Source: a virus | IMG/VR virus record: IMGVR_UViG_3300032282_004406 | Location: 1-30,660 of that record | Length of the DNA: 30,660 nt | Reading direction: 5' to 3' (one strand) | Notes under the pieces: model-generated | Told to the model about the DNA's origin: nothing | The model's input: only the letters and a program-made list of their open reading frames with translations | Database searches by the model: none | In this document: one piece after another, positions 16,801 through 24,250 of the stretch | How the letters are laid out: each line of letters begins with the position of its first letter | Numbering within the stretch: the stretch's first letter is position 1 | Translations under genes and position numbers: made by a program

Positions 16801-19463
16801 GTAGCAGCACTAAACTCATTTTTTTGTTGAATTCTTTCTGTTACAAAATCAGATAATATACCATCTATAGTTCTAGTTAATAACAAACCTTCTGATATAC
16901 TAATATTATTTTCACCATTTTCAGTTACAATACCACCACTATTTAGTAAAGCAAACTCTGCATTGTTTAAATTTGGTGAGTAGGGTAACAGATCTTTAGA
17001 ATCTTTAGCAGTATATAATTTATTAAACATGTCATTTAAGACACTTTCAGAACCTGGATTAGAATATATAGAAGTACCTCCTACTAATGCTTTTAATGCT
17101 CTCCATATTCTATCAAATAACCTACCTAATACAGTGTTTTTTTCAGACTTAGTATTAAATTTACCATTATTCATAGCATATTTTCTAAATTCTTCTGCTA
17201 TGAATTCTTCTAATAATACCCTATCTGATCTTTTATTAAAATCAAGATCTTTAAAATTAACTTTAACCTTTTCAAAAGTTACAGAACCTGGACCTACAAT
17301 TCTTTTTACAACCTCAAAGCTACCTTTAAGTTTACTTACATCACTATATAAAGCTGTTCTTTGATCTTTAGTTAAATATACTTGACTAAATGCATGCCAA
17401 GCCTCATGATAAACCTGAGTAAAACTTGCTCCTTTATATAAAGTAATGACAGAACCACTGAAAGTAGCCCATGCATCTGAATTTACAACATTTCTTAATA
17501 GGTTTAAATTAAAAAGAGGTTTACCATTCTCATCAACTTCTTTAGACAAAGCTGATTCATTTTTCCACCAATCTTCAGCTTTAACATTTTGTTTATTTGT
17601 TGCAGAGTTTTCTATTAACTTAGAAGATTTAAGATCATCAAAAGCATCTTCTTGTTCACTATTAGTAACAGGAATATTTTGTTCTTTTACAATAGCTCTA
17701 GTTTCATTTACTTCTTTATTAACTTCTTCCTGAGTTAAAATTGGTTCAAAAGTAAGATACCCATTATTAACTACAGGATATTCAGAACTTTTATCTAAAG
17801 GGACTCTAGGTGTAAGTTTACTAAAAATAAAAGGTTTATATTCTAATTCTTCTGTACTTTGAATTTTATAACCAGTTTCTGTTGATTCAATATTATGTTT
17901 AGTAAACTGTTGTGCTATTAAAAGTTTATCATTAAAGTGAATATAAACATTATCAGCAAGAAAGTTTCTAATCATTTCTTTAGCTACTTCTTTATTTTCT
18001 AATGGTACATTAGTGTTATTAAGAACAATATAAAGTTTTTGACCTTTATCTACATTAATACCAATAGAATAAGGTAATGCTGTAGGATTTTCTTCATTAA
18101 ACTTTTTTGTAAGATTAATAAACTGACCTACATAATCTACTTTTTGTCTATCAGTTAAACCTAAATCTTCTGTAAGAACATTTACTATATTATCTAATAA
18201 ATCAGGAGCTTGTTCACCAATTTTTTTTGTATTTTTTAATGTTGTATAGTCTTTAATAGTGTTAAATTTAACAGCTGGTATATTATCAGTAATACCTTTT
18301 ATAACTTTTGGTACATAAGTTAAACTAGAGGGGTCAAATGAATTTTCATTAAACTGTGATAAAGTACCCTCTGCTAATTTTTTATTTTCAGTTGTTAAAG
18401 TATCTGTATTTACAGCTACCCCAATAGATCCACCAGTTATATTAACTAAAATAGGACCATTTTTTAACTGTGTTTTTAAAGCAATAAGTTCTGCACCTTG
18501 TTTTTTAACTTTTTCATCAACATTTTTTAATATTTCATCTCTTTCTGCCTGAGGTAAATCTTCAGTTTGAGCTTTAATACTACTTATAATTTTAGAATCA
18601 GTTTTAGGATTAACTGCTTTTAAAGCAGAATATAAAGGAATACCACCTTTATCTCTATCAGTAATTTTACCAGTTATTGGATCAAAGTACATGATGTTAC
18701 CTTGATTATCTGTTACTACTAATACTGGTACATTTCTAGTTAACCATACACCTCTGTTAGGTCTAAGTTTACTATCATCTGTGTCTATGTCTCTTTCAAG
18801 CATTAACTTTCCTCTGAAACCTTTATGACCATCATATTCTACTTCTGTAAAATCTTGGTCAGCATCTTTTCTAGCTAATAAAAGTCTAGATCTCATATCT
18901 TGATAAAAGATTTGATCCGGATCTCTTACATTAATAATAGGTACAACTTTACCATCTATTTTTTCTGTAGCAGATGTCTGATCAGTTGTTGAGTTATATG
19001 TATCATTTGATAGGACATTATCTACAGCTAACTCAGAAGAACCCTCAGATTTAAGATAAATCTTATTAGCTTCAGCAGGCTGTTCATTAATAACCTTTTC
19101 AAGTTCCTCAACATTTGTAGGTGTAATACCAAGCATTGTAGCAACTGCTGCAATTTTATCTTCAGCTTTTTTTAATTTAGAAATTTCTTTAAGTAATTCA
19201 GTAGGATTATATCCTTTTTCTACAAACTCTAATTCATCATATTCTTTGTTATTTTTTATAATATCATATATCATTTGAGGTACATGATAAGCTATACCTA
19301 ATGCTTGATTAAGATCACCACTTTCATCTATTGTATCTTGTTTTATAGTATTAACTATATCAGTATATGAAAATTTAGGATTTTTAAAATTCTCTTCTAT
19401 AAGAGCATTTACATAATTTTCAAGATTTTCTTTTAAATTATTTTCACTTAAGTTACAAACCAT
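7893..19463 (-). CDS. Giant crAss-like virion RNA polymerase with zincin, ASCH and NADAR domains
   Basis: This single 3856-residue frame appears to be the injected DNA-dependent RNA polymerase of crAss-like phages, which transcribes early genes. Order of parts: an N-terminal region; a zinc-protease motif HEAWH at 686-690 with a likely third ligand in EEFIAE at 752-757; a long middle region; a double-psi beta-barrel segment with RIPVQG (2264-2269) leading to SGTDFDVDK, where DFDVD (2303-2307) is the Mg-binding DxDxD loop shared with the phi14:2 gp66 and YonO polymerases; a further helical region to about 3380; a beta-rich segment (about 3390-3490); an ASCH domain (about 3520-3622); and a NADAR domain (about 3638-3789). 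In the prototype crAssphage the corresponding region is divided among several genes. The frame has no break over 11.6 kb. It starts at ATG 19463, five bases after the preceding stop. The protease part could cleave the polyprotein; that is inference. Confidence 0.88.
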   Translation of the reverse strand: MVCNLSENNLKENLENYVNALIEENFKNPKFSYTDIVNTIKQDTIDESGDLNQALGIAYHVPQMIYDIIKNNKEYDELEFVEKGYNPTELLKEISKLKKAEDKIAAVATMLGITPTNVEELEKVINEQPAEANKIYLKSEGSSELAVDNVLSNDTYNSTTDQTSATEKIDGKVVPIINVRDPDQIFYQDMRSRLLLARKDADQDFTEVEYDGHKGFRGKLMLERDIDTDDSKLRPNRGVWLTRNVPVLVVTDNQGNIMYFDPITGKITDRDKGGIPLYSALKAVNPKTDSKIISSIKAQTEDLPQAERDEILKNVDEKVKKQGAELIALKTQLKNGPILVNITGGSIGVAVNTDTLTTENKKLAEGTLSQFNENSFDPSSLTYVPKVIKGITDNIPAVKFNTIKDYTTLKNTKKIGEQAPDLLDNIVNVLTEDLGLTDRQKVDYVGQFINLTKKFNEENPTALPYSIGINVDKGQKLYIVLNNTNVPLENKEVAKEMIRNFLADNVYIHFNDKLLIAQQFTKHNIESTETGYKIQSTEELEYKPFIFSKLTPRVPLDKSSEYPVVNNGYLTFEPILTQEEVNKEVNETRAIVKEQNIPVTNSEQEDAFDDLKSSKLIENSATNKQNVKAEDWWKNESALSKEVDENGKPLFNLNLLRNVVNSDAWATFSGSVITLYKGASFTQVYHEAWHAFSQVYLTKDQRTALYSDVSKLKGSFEVVKRIVGPGSVTFEKVKVNFKDLDFNKRSDRVLLEEFIAEEFRKYAMNNGKFNTKSEKNTVLGRLFDRIWRALKALVGGTSIYSNPGSESVLNDMFNKLYTAKDSKDLLPYSPNLNNAEFALLNSGGIVTENGENNISISEGLLLTRTIDGILSDFVTERIQQKNEFSAATKIFSSRKALTTVYNKAKKVLNDRINELVSERNRIPAEDEQSITILTNKITLLTKAVNEEVFGDINKALAGESAETSLVAFHRNNSTFKDLFSTFKLIEEKDSDDYEETDDKAQQELSTSFDMPINGVASEKLADEMVLYLIKSLTKQKKDGEFELNELGFKEPIEFLPFWRVLMDKASGETSVMGLYNKLAEAGEKVSPLFKQLLSKIYVQQTKNKEKVSPEESLAIMFREGSTVGDLWMKFIQSTNLHKIDLVSNTIKIDNKTGKVEIKVGKTSADYQKIVNTDWPLLFQQKEKDDFTNKIDNVNYINLDNVVNRYLIKGTNTENKSTYTVTQENYIPFLNSIGLYIDDTSEIRDILTPSDVNFIANAIGKTQESNDEDAKKISNIISYLAKDRVLSNGTKIEKNAFAVNRLAEIQATYSIEYASSMKYTADNNLKSTHAYNNSDTQKVNGIKKSTEINDLYSDDPEFVHMNSFNPESNPSANGLIMLKSLYSTVTGQKISDNDINYRDLTGTSYGDQTVSDGVSIVKMGFLDKVLSTFISTLGGGYMEGIQPGDKSSNFAIKLNYIKTYNNKINKNLYVDTVAFITDKNGKSIMGIDPMQEVLKMLYPKLEGEIRRIAMVKADPAYYNNMKGFERGTEFDIFDEILDEETGTLKETLKSKETYDELNKVGNLTTLLANNPKLKEKIDKEILTYFDKIEEDYYKDLFDPIFGEGSVMPSTLTDLILKDLTGKKELNAIYGKDVTDKDLNIKKAAIRSYMINNFIHKTETTVFLQGDGFQFDHTKDDMTKRATGSQSGGTVFPVDKLTKIFIDTKVGRPYEQKLIDDKVIGEKQVRTYGPTLNTAIIQESKVTSVYFDMYKNLFKNDFIKKGINGDELNIALYGVNPDTGLPGSDSVDEEGNYNDLYDGGKMTSFVDIKDGDGQGWMTFDTYRILKRAEGTWSNAQEDLFWKVVNGEEISASELTDMFPVYKLQYNGALATEKGRIPVQAFHKFSLFPLIPSVIKKFPAADTLHKAMISQNIDYALFESGSKRSFIKSSPTSKGDLVYNGTTDNIKPLEEIKFTPNVIYIAYLKNQTSVNRYFKDQSTFSSQLRKLITSLLYKNGVPMDYIEKNNFSTKEEAVEAWKNEPYKRLVSQFHDYSEEFKGSIDEFVQFKKKELLEELGWTEDDLYAEKVDDVKLQSMLKFLDKELAKQGFSTHEREIFNATSNFDKVDLSISPLAARFEKMIMAIVNNRIVKPKLKGEPLVELSSAFMQTAKFKNATPEEIAKYDDFGGTNGLKSYVADGINNTIGFMFKRALNKMDEGLFQTDYFVKDESGEYVNSGKSIAVYKAKEKGEPREIDVDASLDRLNEMLRLDIWRNHDDNYKKLRLTGVRIPVQGHNSMEFGEVAEFLHPSAGPVIIIPAEIVAKSGTDFDVDKMTTYMPFITRNGKLMEKMTEEDIDEKEEELKQKFDKLTATKEFINTLKDQKSIKWLDINFKLNNFRKAIITKSKTQNIDPELLNNLTSNKSKVIIKIMSDPGIEEYVKNFIPNAYKIYKNKIKGVTLEDIESVEDTLSKLYDEKSELSDVYKERADLNDNKNNMLGGIQNKLIQDMVNILQLPYLAASLMSPNDTNLVKPTADKIKDYQQKADNESDYTKSVKTGKKMYKKGISSTKIYTQNYNIKKHQENYSSKESLGIAAVDNYINNLLNMAGSKMKKTLSIMGQVETKTKSGIKWKEAPVEVNITLNLPHNKLDGAISLSDIMDADGINSIADVINQLMNGFVDAGKGAWVAYLQGNPEVVPKFLFLLEAGTPFEHIAFLVSNPMTRQYVKDKANGKAILANLMPSITKSYDVAGEMLNKIGLSEKALRNKDNIYGLQVALEEMSNPNDFTKETLEKIAQKSLDYTDREQVTGFLEYLYVEKLIEDYDAMKKAMNPDTKNTTTLFSAQAKIEEVRGLMDTNTLETETIDKLSTNSIISPFFIQDFARRLFNRMFKLRDDAQVNNFLITTFNDRKAIGKAKKATGYDLDTYITRFKNFISQYIFANELKNYKSGDTKYKGDVIDPVYLEQLNKDFDKGLYLETNNDPDSYNAKELASINGQAFPLLVGVNNVLTPNEKLRSDFIEFGLEREYLRKRMSLEDVKDTKEFITRRERVKNSNKKYGQNDGESRDEYLSRLNTATYENMLANKALTNTYNIWQLFRSGDNTVAQELMDIITNYPEISDSTQYSILKQFMPKGIPNDTDYKNILNFQLKNYSNLDEGLINEYNKQWIDLANKGEIKLTGKKDNNGKANAYISDFFARLPIYSFLQTGMDSSEFSLASIMPYANKIDSLMDYSLIMQKASEKFINKLETTDTDNILNGLKKLFERENSVGKRKLRSRGPELKVDISNLPDAEDNIYEQPFIERIIGNNDIPTGIFNLSNTYTKDGRVYSVSKNQIDNLIEANPSVFFLLSPADLYKLSNIVTVDEINKAKLGINDIINKIIATGNDVVVFTEGFGDSPKNFYDKKAEVEPKKETISQFPIEPGRFVANNGITYIVIKKNDNGTWQVYNPNATGVNSKKSFAEANLTPGFNKAVKVRYRDADYLVTPKDTIISLTTGTKMEWKDNDGNRIAILKLKDTKPSKTGVQSAQPKAPVNTFKGKMTYVYGTNKREDVTANTTFDAILKGERTATTRYESESKLDYWKTAKVGDIITWESEDGKKVDVVVTKALTPLKGSGKTAEEWSKLEGWSKEYFNRSVKPRLDEAWQIEFKLVQPSTNLPGPDTKINIYAGTGENAELSNFANRPFKEDGDLSELYKDITGNVLVFNTVEGAYQAYKIFYSEKYSNEEKINLLNKFSKSTGSQAKQLGQTIEGLEIKDWNNNNSEIMKALLKNSFEQNPTALQKLLATGNATLTHTQDKSKWGTEFPRLLMEVREELRDKQPSTEALDFKTMPEFTIDRKREILSNFALKHGVTQQEAYDYINQALNNKTKNPTDIINKLKECY
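8097..8552 (-). other. NADAR (YbiA/DUF1768-like) domain of the giant polymerase protein
   Basis: These bases encode residues about 3638-3789. Diagnostic pieces are LSNFANRPF (3650-3658), VEGAYQAYK around Glu 3682, LLATGNATLTHT, and KWGTEFPRLLMEVREEL with Trp 3774. NADAR proteins are N-glycosidases: YbiA acts on riboflavin-pathway intermediates, and NADARs paired with DarT2 remove ADP-ribose from guanine in DNA. The key Glu and Trp positions are kept, so catalysis is plausible. Confidence 0.82.
8598..8906 (-). other. ASCH domain of the giant polymerase protein
   Basis: These bases encode residues about 3520-3622. FDAILKGERTATTRY matches the opening of ASCH domains (a G-K/E-R-T-x-T-x-R signature), followed by the strand KVGDIITWES and GWSKEYFNR before the closing WQIEFKL strand. 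ASCH domains have a PUA-like fold that binds RNA or modified nucleosides; E. coli YqfB hydrolyses N4-acetylcytidine. Whether this copy is a binder or an enzyme is unknown. Confidence 0.72.
12540..12674 (-). other. RNA polymerase double-psi beta-barrel catalytic segment (DFDVD)
   Basis: These bases encode residues 2264-2308. They run from RIPVQGHNSM through a Gly/Pro turn and the strand GPVIIIPAEIVAKSG to DFDVDK. The three Asp residues (2303, 2305, 2307) correspond to the Mg-coordinating loop of two-barrel RNA polymerases, and Lys 2308 follows. The conserved arrangement argues strongly for an active polymerase. Confidence 0.88.
17154..17471 (-). other. Zincin metallopeptidase-like domain of the giant polymerase protein
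   Basis: These bases encode residues about 665-770. VYHEAWHAFSQVY carries the zinc-binding HExxH (H686, E687, H690) and LLEEFIAEEFRKY 62 residues later supplies candidate third ligands (E753 or E757), the spacing of a gluzincin-type domain. Zincin domains are a known feature of this crAss-like protein set. A role in processing virion proteins or in opening the host envelope is inferred. Confidence 0.75.
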
Positions 19464-19468
19464 AATAT

Positions 19469-22400
19469 TTACCCTTTACAAATAGATTTTTTAAATAGTG
19501 TTTTATATTCCCCAACAGTTAATTTTTTAGCTTTTTCTTTTTCAAACTCTTTAGGCTTTTCAGAAACAAGTTTCTCATTAGCTTTAATAGTTTCATTTTC
19601 TTCTACAGTTGCTTCTTTGATACCTGGTTTTACAATTCTTAAATTTTTAAAACCAGAGTCATTTATTACTTCTTTTTTACCAAGAGCACTTTTCAAAGTT
19701 ACAGAATTTGTTCCAATTTTTTCAATTTTATATTGAATATTATCATAAATAACTTGATAATCATAAGCTTTTGCTATTTTTAAATTTTCTAAATTTATCT
19801 CAATATTTAACTCTTGAGTTGTGGGTTCTTCAAGTACAAACTCAGATACTATATCTGAAGGAGTTATAGTAGAAACTTCAGGTGTAACTACCACAGACTC
19901 AGCTTGTTCTACTTCCTTAAGTTGAGCTTTAGCTTCTTTAATTCTTCTCTCAATTCTGGCATTTTTTCTAGAAATAGTAACAGGATGCTCAGCTTGTTTT
20001 TCATCTACAATCTCTTTTGTATTAAGATTCATGTCTTTGAACTTATCCTTAATTTCTCCTTCTTTGTAGTTATAGATAAGTTCTTCTAAATATCTTACTT
20101 GATCTTGATAATTTAATAAAGCCTCTAATAATTGAGCCTGTTTAATTTCTTCTGAAGCTTTTACCTCTTCTAAAAATTCAACAGATTCCATGTTATTTAA
20201 AGCTTCATTTTCTAAACTTTTAAGTTTATTTTTTAAAGAAGGATAATGGAAGTTTTCATACTCATTTTCTGATATAAAAGTTTTAAGATTTTTATTAGCT
20301 TGAAATAAAGCATTAACATGTTCTCTGATATATCTAATAGAATCATAGATAGCTTTTTTAACAGCATCTAATAACCTACTGATAGTATTTATCTTACCAT
20401 TTAACTTATCTCTTCTGGCAGTTAATTCTTCTCTTGAGTATGTACTTAAAGAAGAATCAGAGAGCATTGAATTGTAATAAGAAGCCTGTTTTTGTAAGTC
20501 TTTTTGAACAGCTTCTATATCAGATAACTCTTCTTGAAGTTCTTTTATTCTATCTGTTATATCATTTAATAGTTGAAATTCTGATCTGTAGGAAAGCTTG
20601 AGTTCAGTTATTTTTTCCAAAGCTTTAACACCTCTGGCTGTTTTTTTAGCTCCTTTAGATTTAATGCTGTTTATTAATACCTCAAGTTGTTTATCTATTT
20701 GTTTTATATTATCATAAGTACCATCAACACTTGTTTTTAATATATCATTTAAGTAGTTAAGAGTATCTGTAATCTCAATAGCATCTAATCCTAAAGCATC
20801 AGCTTTTTTCTCAAGAATATTTATTTTCTTTTCAATAAAGTCTTTTCTGATTGCTAAATTAGATGATCCTGGTAATCCAAACTTTAATGCCTTTTCTTCA
20901 GCAGGTGTAAGAGTTTCTCTAGGTTTCATTAGTAATCTTTTAAGATTACTGTCATTAATAAAATTTTTCCATTTATCAACAGCTTTATTAAAATTAGCTC
21001 CAGATGTTATTTTTTCACCACTAGAATTAATAAAAACATTAGGAATAGGTGCAATTAATCCTCTAGATATAGAATCATAATAATAATTTATAAATTCTTT
21101 AGGGACATTAAGTCCTTCTTCATTTAATATATCATTTAAAGTATCTTCAATACTCTGGTTTTTTAATGCAGTAACTGTTTCTTTTTTACCTTCTTCAGTA
21201 ACAGGTTCTTCAACTTTAACTTTATGAGTAATAGCAACAAACTTGTTCCATAAATCCATACCTAAGTCAAACTTTTCACCTGAAGTTATTTTTTCATTAG
21301 TTACAGGATCTAAGAAATAGGTAGGAACCACCATTTCTTTACCAGACTCTATAGCTTCACTATAAGCTTCTAATAATTCATTTGGTACATAAAGACCTGT
21401 TTTTTCAGTAAAGAAATTACTAAATTCCTGAACATGTTTAATCTTTTCATTTACAGCTTGATTATTATTAATAATATTTGTTCTATCATTAAAAAGATCT
21501 TGTAATGTAGTAGTTAATTTAGTATGAAGATCAAAGAAGTTTTGAGGAGCCATTAAAACATTAATGTTTCTAGCAAGATTCTTCATTTCATCTTTAAGAG
21601 TCATATGATCTCTAACTACACTATATGCTTTATTTATCTCTTCATTAAATACAATGTTATCATTTTTTTTAGCTAAAAACTTTACATACTCTAAAAATGC
21701 TTTTTTAGATTCTACCTCAGCTGCTGATTTTTCATCTTCAGTTTTAGCTGAATTAAGTTTTTCTATAGCCTTAGAAAAGTTAGTTAGTGTTTCTAACTGT
21801 TTGGTTTTTTCTGCTTTAATTTTCTTTTGTTCAGGAAGAGATTCATCTAATACAGAAATTTCTTTTTGTAACATTCCAATTTCAGCCTTAGTTGTATTAG
21901 GACTAAGTAATGACATTAAATTTTGAGCATCAGATTTAGCCAAGTCATCAGAAATAGCTGAGAAAATTTGAGCTACCTCAGCAACTCTTTTACTATGAGT
22001 TTCATAAGTAGCTTTGGCAAACATTAAGTTATAAGTAGCAGTATCCCATGCTTCTTTTGCTATAGTTGCAGAAGCATGTTCTGGACTATTAAATGCAAAT
22101 TTAGAAGGATTAAAAGGGTTAGGATATTTTTCAGCTACATCAGCATATTCATCTTTAAATCTTTCAGCTCTAGCAATTACATCAGTCATTTTACCTAAAG
22201 CTTTATCAACATCTTTTTCTTCAATACCATACTTAGCAAAAGCTTCTGTAGCCTCTGACTTAGTCATGTTACCATATTCTTTTAGTTTGTCAATAATGAT
22301 ATCAAGTTTACCTAACTTAGCAGTTGTTAATATATAATTGTTTTTTATATTTTCTAAAGCATCTAATGCTTCTTTTTTATTTCCAACTCTAGCAGCTGTT

Positions 22401-24229
22401 TGTAAATCATCAGCTAATCTTCCTGTTTTTATAGCATTAGGTAAATCAGAACCAAAAAAGTTAAGTGCATTATCATATGCAAGATTAAGGTGCTCTACAT
22501 TTCTAGCTTTAATCTCATCATTTATTTTTTTATTAGCTTCATATTCAGAAGTACCAAAGGTATTAATTAACTTACCCATAGATACTGATACTCCACCCAT
22601 TACAGGTCCAGCAAATAAACCCATAGCAAGACCTCCAGCAAATGTTTCAGCTCCTTGTGCAGAAAATTGATCACTAAAACTTTTTATTACATGAGGCATA
22701 TAACCTTCATAAGTTGCTCTAATAGGATCTTTAAATAAAGCAACAGCATGATCAGAAGCAGCTTTAGAAATCATATCTTGTAAGTTTTCTTGAACCCCTT
22801 CAGCTACATTGGCTTTAAGATAATTCATTCCAAACTGACCATAGAATTTAGGATTTTTAAATGACTGTAAAGCAGCTTTACCTTTATCAAAAATACCTTC
22901 ACCTAATGCAGTAAATTTTTTATTTTTAAATAAATAATCTTCTATTAAATTAGCAGTACCTTCTTTACCCATTACATTTTTTAATGGTGAAAATACAGCA
23001 GCATACATTAATTTATTAGTAGTATTAATAGCAGGTAAATTCCATAGTGCAGTATTATAAGCTTCTTTATCAACTTTCTTTTCAATGTCTGCCATAGCAG
23101 CTTGATCAGGGTTTGAACCAAACTTAGCTCTATATTCTTGAATAAGAGTATTAGTAAGATCAATTTTAATCATACCAGCTTCTAGTTTAGCTTCTGATAC
23201 AGTGTTTTTCATTAACAACATATCATCAGCAAATGCTCCAAAAGTTTTAGCAACTTTAGCATAGTCAGTAGCATAATCACCTGCTTTTAATGCAGCAAAT
23301 GTTTGGTCAAGAGGGTTTAATATATCTGCTGTTTCTTTTACAAAAGACTTAGCCCCTTGACCTACAGTATTCCACCATGTTCTCATTTCAGGAATGGTTT
23401 CACCCATTTCTCTGATACCTCTCATTTCTTTTGAACCTGTAAATGCAGCTTTAGTTCCTTCAAATGCTTTGTTAATAGCATTCAAACCTCTACCTACCAT
23501 AGTAGGTACATTAGCAGCTCCCATTATACCACCAGTAACTGCAGTTGCTCCCATTAGAGCTAGTTCTTCACCTAAGAAATTTAAACCAATACCAACTGTA
23601 TATCCTGAGTTTAAAAAGGTATTAACAAAAAATCCACCAACACCTCCTCTTTGAGATCCTCCTGTGGTCATAATTCTGTTCATATCTCTAGCACCTTCAA
23701 TATCTGGAGCTAAAGGGTCTGTAAACATTGTTTTCCAAGATCTTACACCTGACATAAAACCAACACCTACTAGATTATCCCATTGTTTAGCAGCTCTTAC
23801 AAACTCATCTCCAAATGTCATTTTCTCATTATACAAAGATTCATTGTCTCTGTAAGGAGAGAATCCTAATTTATTGTATAAGTCACCAGAAGAATGATAT
23901 CTATCAAACTTAGCTCCATCATAGTCACCATTGTAAGTAAAAGGTCTTAATGCACCCCATTCATTTTCTTGTGAAGAAAGATTTTGTCTTACAGAGTTAT
24001 CTAAGCTGTTAACATAATCAAGAGAACTTGTTTGATTTTTTGAGCCAGGATTACTTCCCGTAATAGGATTCCCTGCTATATTTTTATAAGAATCAATAGC
24101 AGTAGGTCTAGCTGGTAGGTTTAAAGAAGATTCAATCTCTCTAATTCTATTTAAAGCAATATCATTAATATTTTGTGAACCAGGAGGGTTTACTGATTCA
24201 GTTTCTTGAGAAACAATTTCTTCTGCCAT
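19469..24229 (-). CDS. Large crAss-like cargo/ejection-type protein with hydrophobic and coiled-coil regions
   Basis: This 1586-residue protein lies immediately upstream of the polymerase gene and is probably carried in the virion; no enzyme domain is recognised. The first 140 residues are polar and likely disordered. Gly/Ala-rich hydrophobic stretches at about 195-240 (VGIGLNFLGEELALMGATA) and about 525-555 (GGLAMGLFAGPVMGG) could insert into or line a membrane channel. Residues from about 560 to 1450 are mostly long charged helices, probably coiled coil. Two copies of a roughly 53-residue unit occur at 946-999 and 1040-1091. The C-terminus has a small beta-rich segment (VIYDNIQYKIEKIG) and a Lys/Glu tail. 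The layout suits an inner-virion protein that helps genome and polymerase enter the cell. It starts at ATG 24229, 21 bases after the previous stop. Confidence 0.78.
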   Translation of the reverse strand: MAEEIVSQETESVNPPGSQNINDIALNRIREIESSLNLPARPTAIDSYKNIAGNPITGSNPGSKNQTSSLDYVNSLDNSVRQNLSSQENEWGALRPFTYNGDYDGAKFDRYHSSGDLYNKLGFSPYRDNESLYNEKMTFGDEFVRAAKQWDNLVGVGFMSGVRSWKTMFTDPLAPDIEGARDMNRIMTTGGSQRGGVGGFFVNTFLNSGYTVGIGLNFLGEELALMGATAVTGGIMGAANVPTMVGRGLNAINKAFEGTKAAFTGSKEMRGIREMGETIPEMRTWWNTVGQGAKSFVKETADILNPLDQTFAALKAGDYATDYAKVAKTFGAFADDMLLMKNTVSEAKLEAGMIKIDLTNTLIQEYRAKFGSNPDQAAMADIEKKVDKEAYNTALWNLPAINTTNKLMYAAVFSPLKNVMGKEGTANLIEDYLFKNKKFTALGEGIFDKGKAALQSFKNPKFYGQFGMNYLKANVAEGVQENLQDMISKAASDHAVALFKDPIRATYEGYMPHVIKSFSDQFSAQGAETFAGGLAMGLFAGPVMGGVSVSMGKLINTFGTSEYEANKKINDEIKARNVEHLNLAYDNALNFFGSDLPNAIKTGRLADDLQTAARVGNKKEALDALENIKNNYILTTAKLGKLDIIIDKLKEYGNMTKSEATEAFAKYGIEEKDVDKALGKMTDVIARAERFKDEYADVAEKYPNPFNPSKFAFNSPEHASATIAKEAWDTATYNLMFAKATYETHSKRVAEVAQIFSAISDDLAKSDAQNLMSLLSPNTTKAEIGMLQKEISVLDESLPEQKKIKAEKTKQLETLTNFSKAIEKLNSAKTEDEKSAAEVESKKAFLEYVKFLAKKNDNIVFNEEINKAYSVVRDHMTLKDEMKNLARNINVLMAPQNFFDLHTKLTTTLQDLFNDRTNIINNNQAVNEKIKHVQEFSNFFTEKTGLYVPNELLEAYSEAIESGKEMVVPTYFLDPVTNEKITSGEKFDLGMDLWNKFVAITHKVKVEEPVTEEGKKETVTALKNQSIEDTLNDILNEEGLNVPKEFINYYYDSISRGLIAPIPNVFINSSGEKITSGANFNKAVDKWKNFINDSNLKRLLMKPRETLTPAEEKALKFGLPGSSNLAIRKDFIEKKINILEKKADALGLDAIEITDTLNYLNDILKTSVDGTYDNIKQIDKQLEVLINSIKSKGAKKTARGVKALEKITELKLSYRSEFQLLNDITDRIKELQEELSDIEAVQKDLQKQASYYNSMLSDSSLSTYSREELTARRDKLNGKINTISRLLDAVKKAIYDSIRYIREHVNALFQANKNLKTFISENEYENFHYPSLKNKLKSLENEALNNMESVEFLEEVKASEEIKQAQLLEALLNYQDQVRYLEELIYNYKEGEIKDKFKDMNLNTKEIVDEKQAEHPVTISRKNARIERRIKEAKAQLKEVEQAESVVVTPEVSTITPSDIVSEFVLEEPTTQELNIEINLENLKIAKAYDYQVIYDNIQYKIEKIGTNSVTLKSALGKKEVINDSGFKNLRIVKPGIKEATVEENETIKANEKLVSEKPKEFEKEKAKKLTVGEYKTLFKKSICKG
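20957..21394 (-). repeat. Duplicated ~53-residue unit within the 1586-aa protein
   Basis: Unit 1 (21233-21394, residues 946-999) and unit 2 (20957-21112, residues 1040-1091) share the order L-x-V-P-x-E at the start, EKITSG in the middle, and a final F-x(6)-W-x-x-F helix; spacing is nearly identical. The 40-residue linker between them is Glu/Lys/Thr-rich. The DNA has diverged, so the duplication is old. Confidence 0.85.
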
Positions 24230-24250
24230 TTTATTTTTGTTTATATTGAT

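Noticed and set aside
17029-17733. Two plus-strand open frames (111 and 95 codons) inside the polymerase gene
   Set aside because: Ser/Leu/Phe-rich antisense shadows over the zincin region, with no spacing or motif that supports them.
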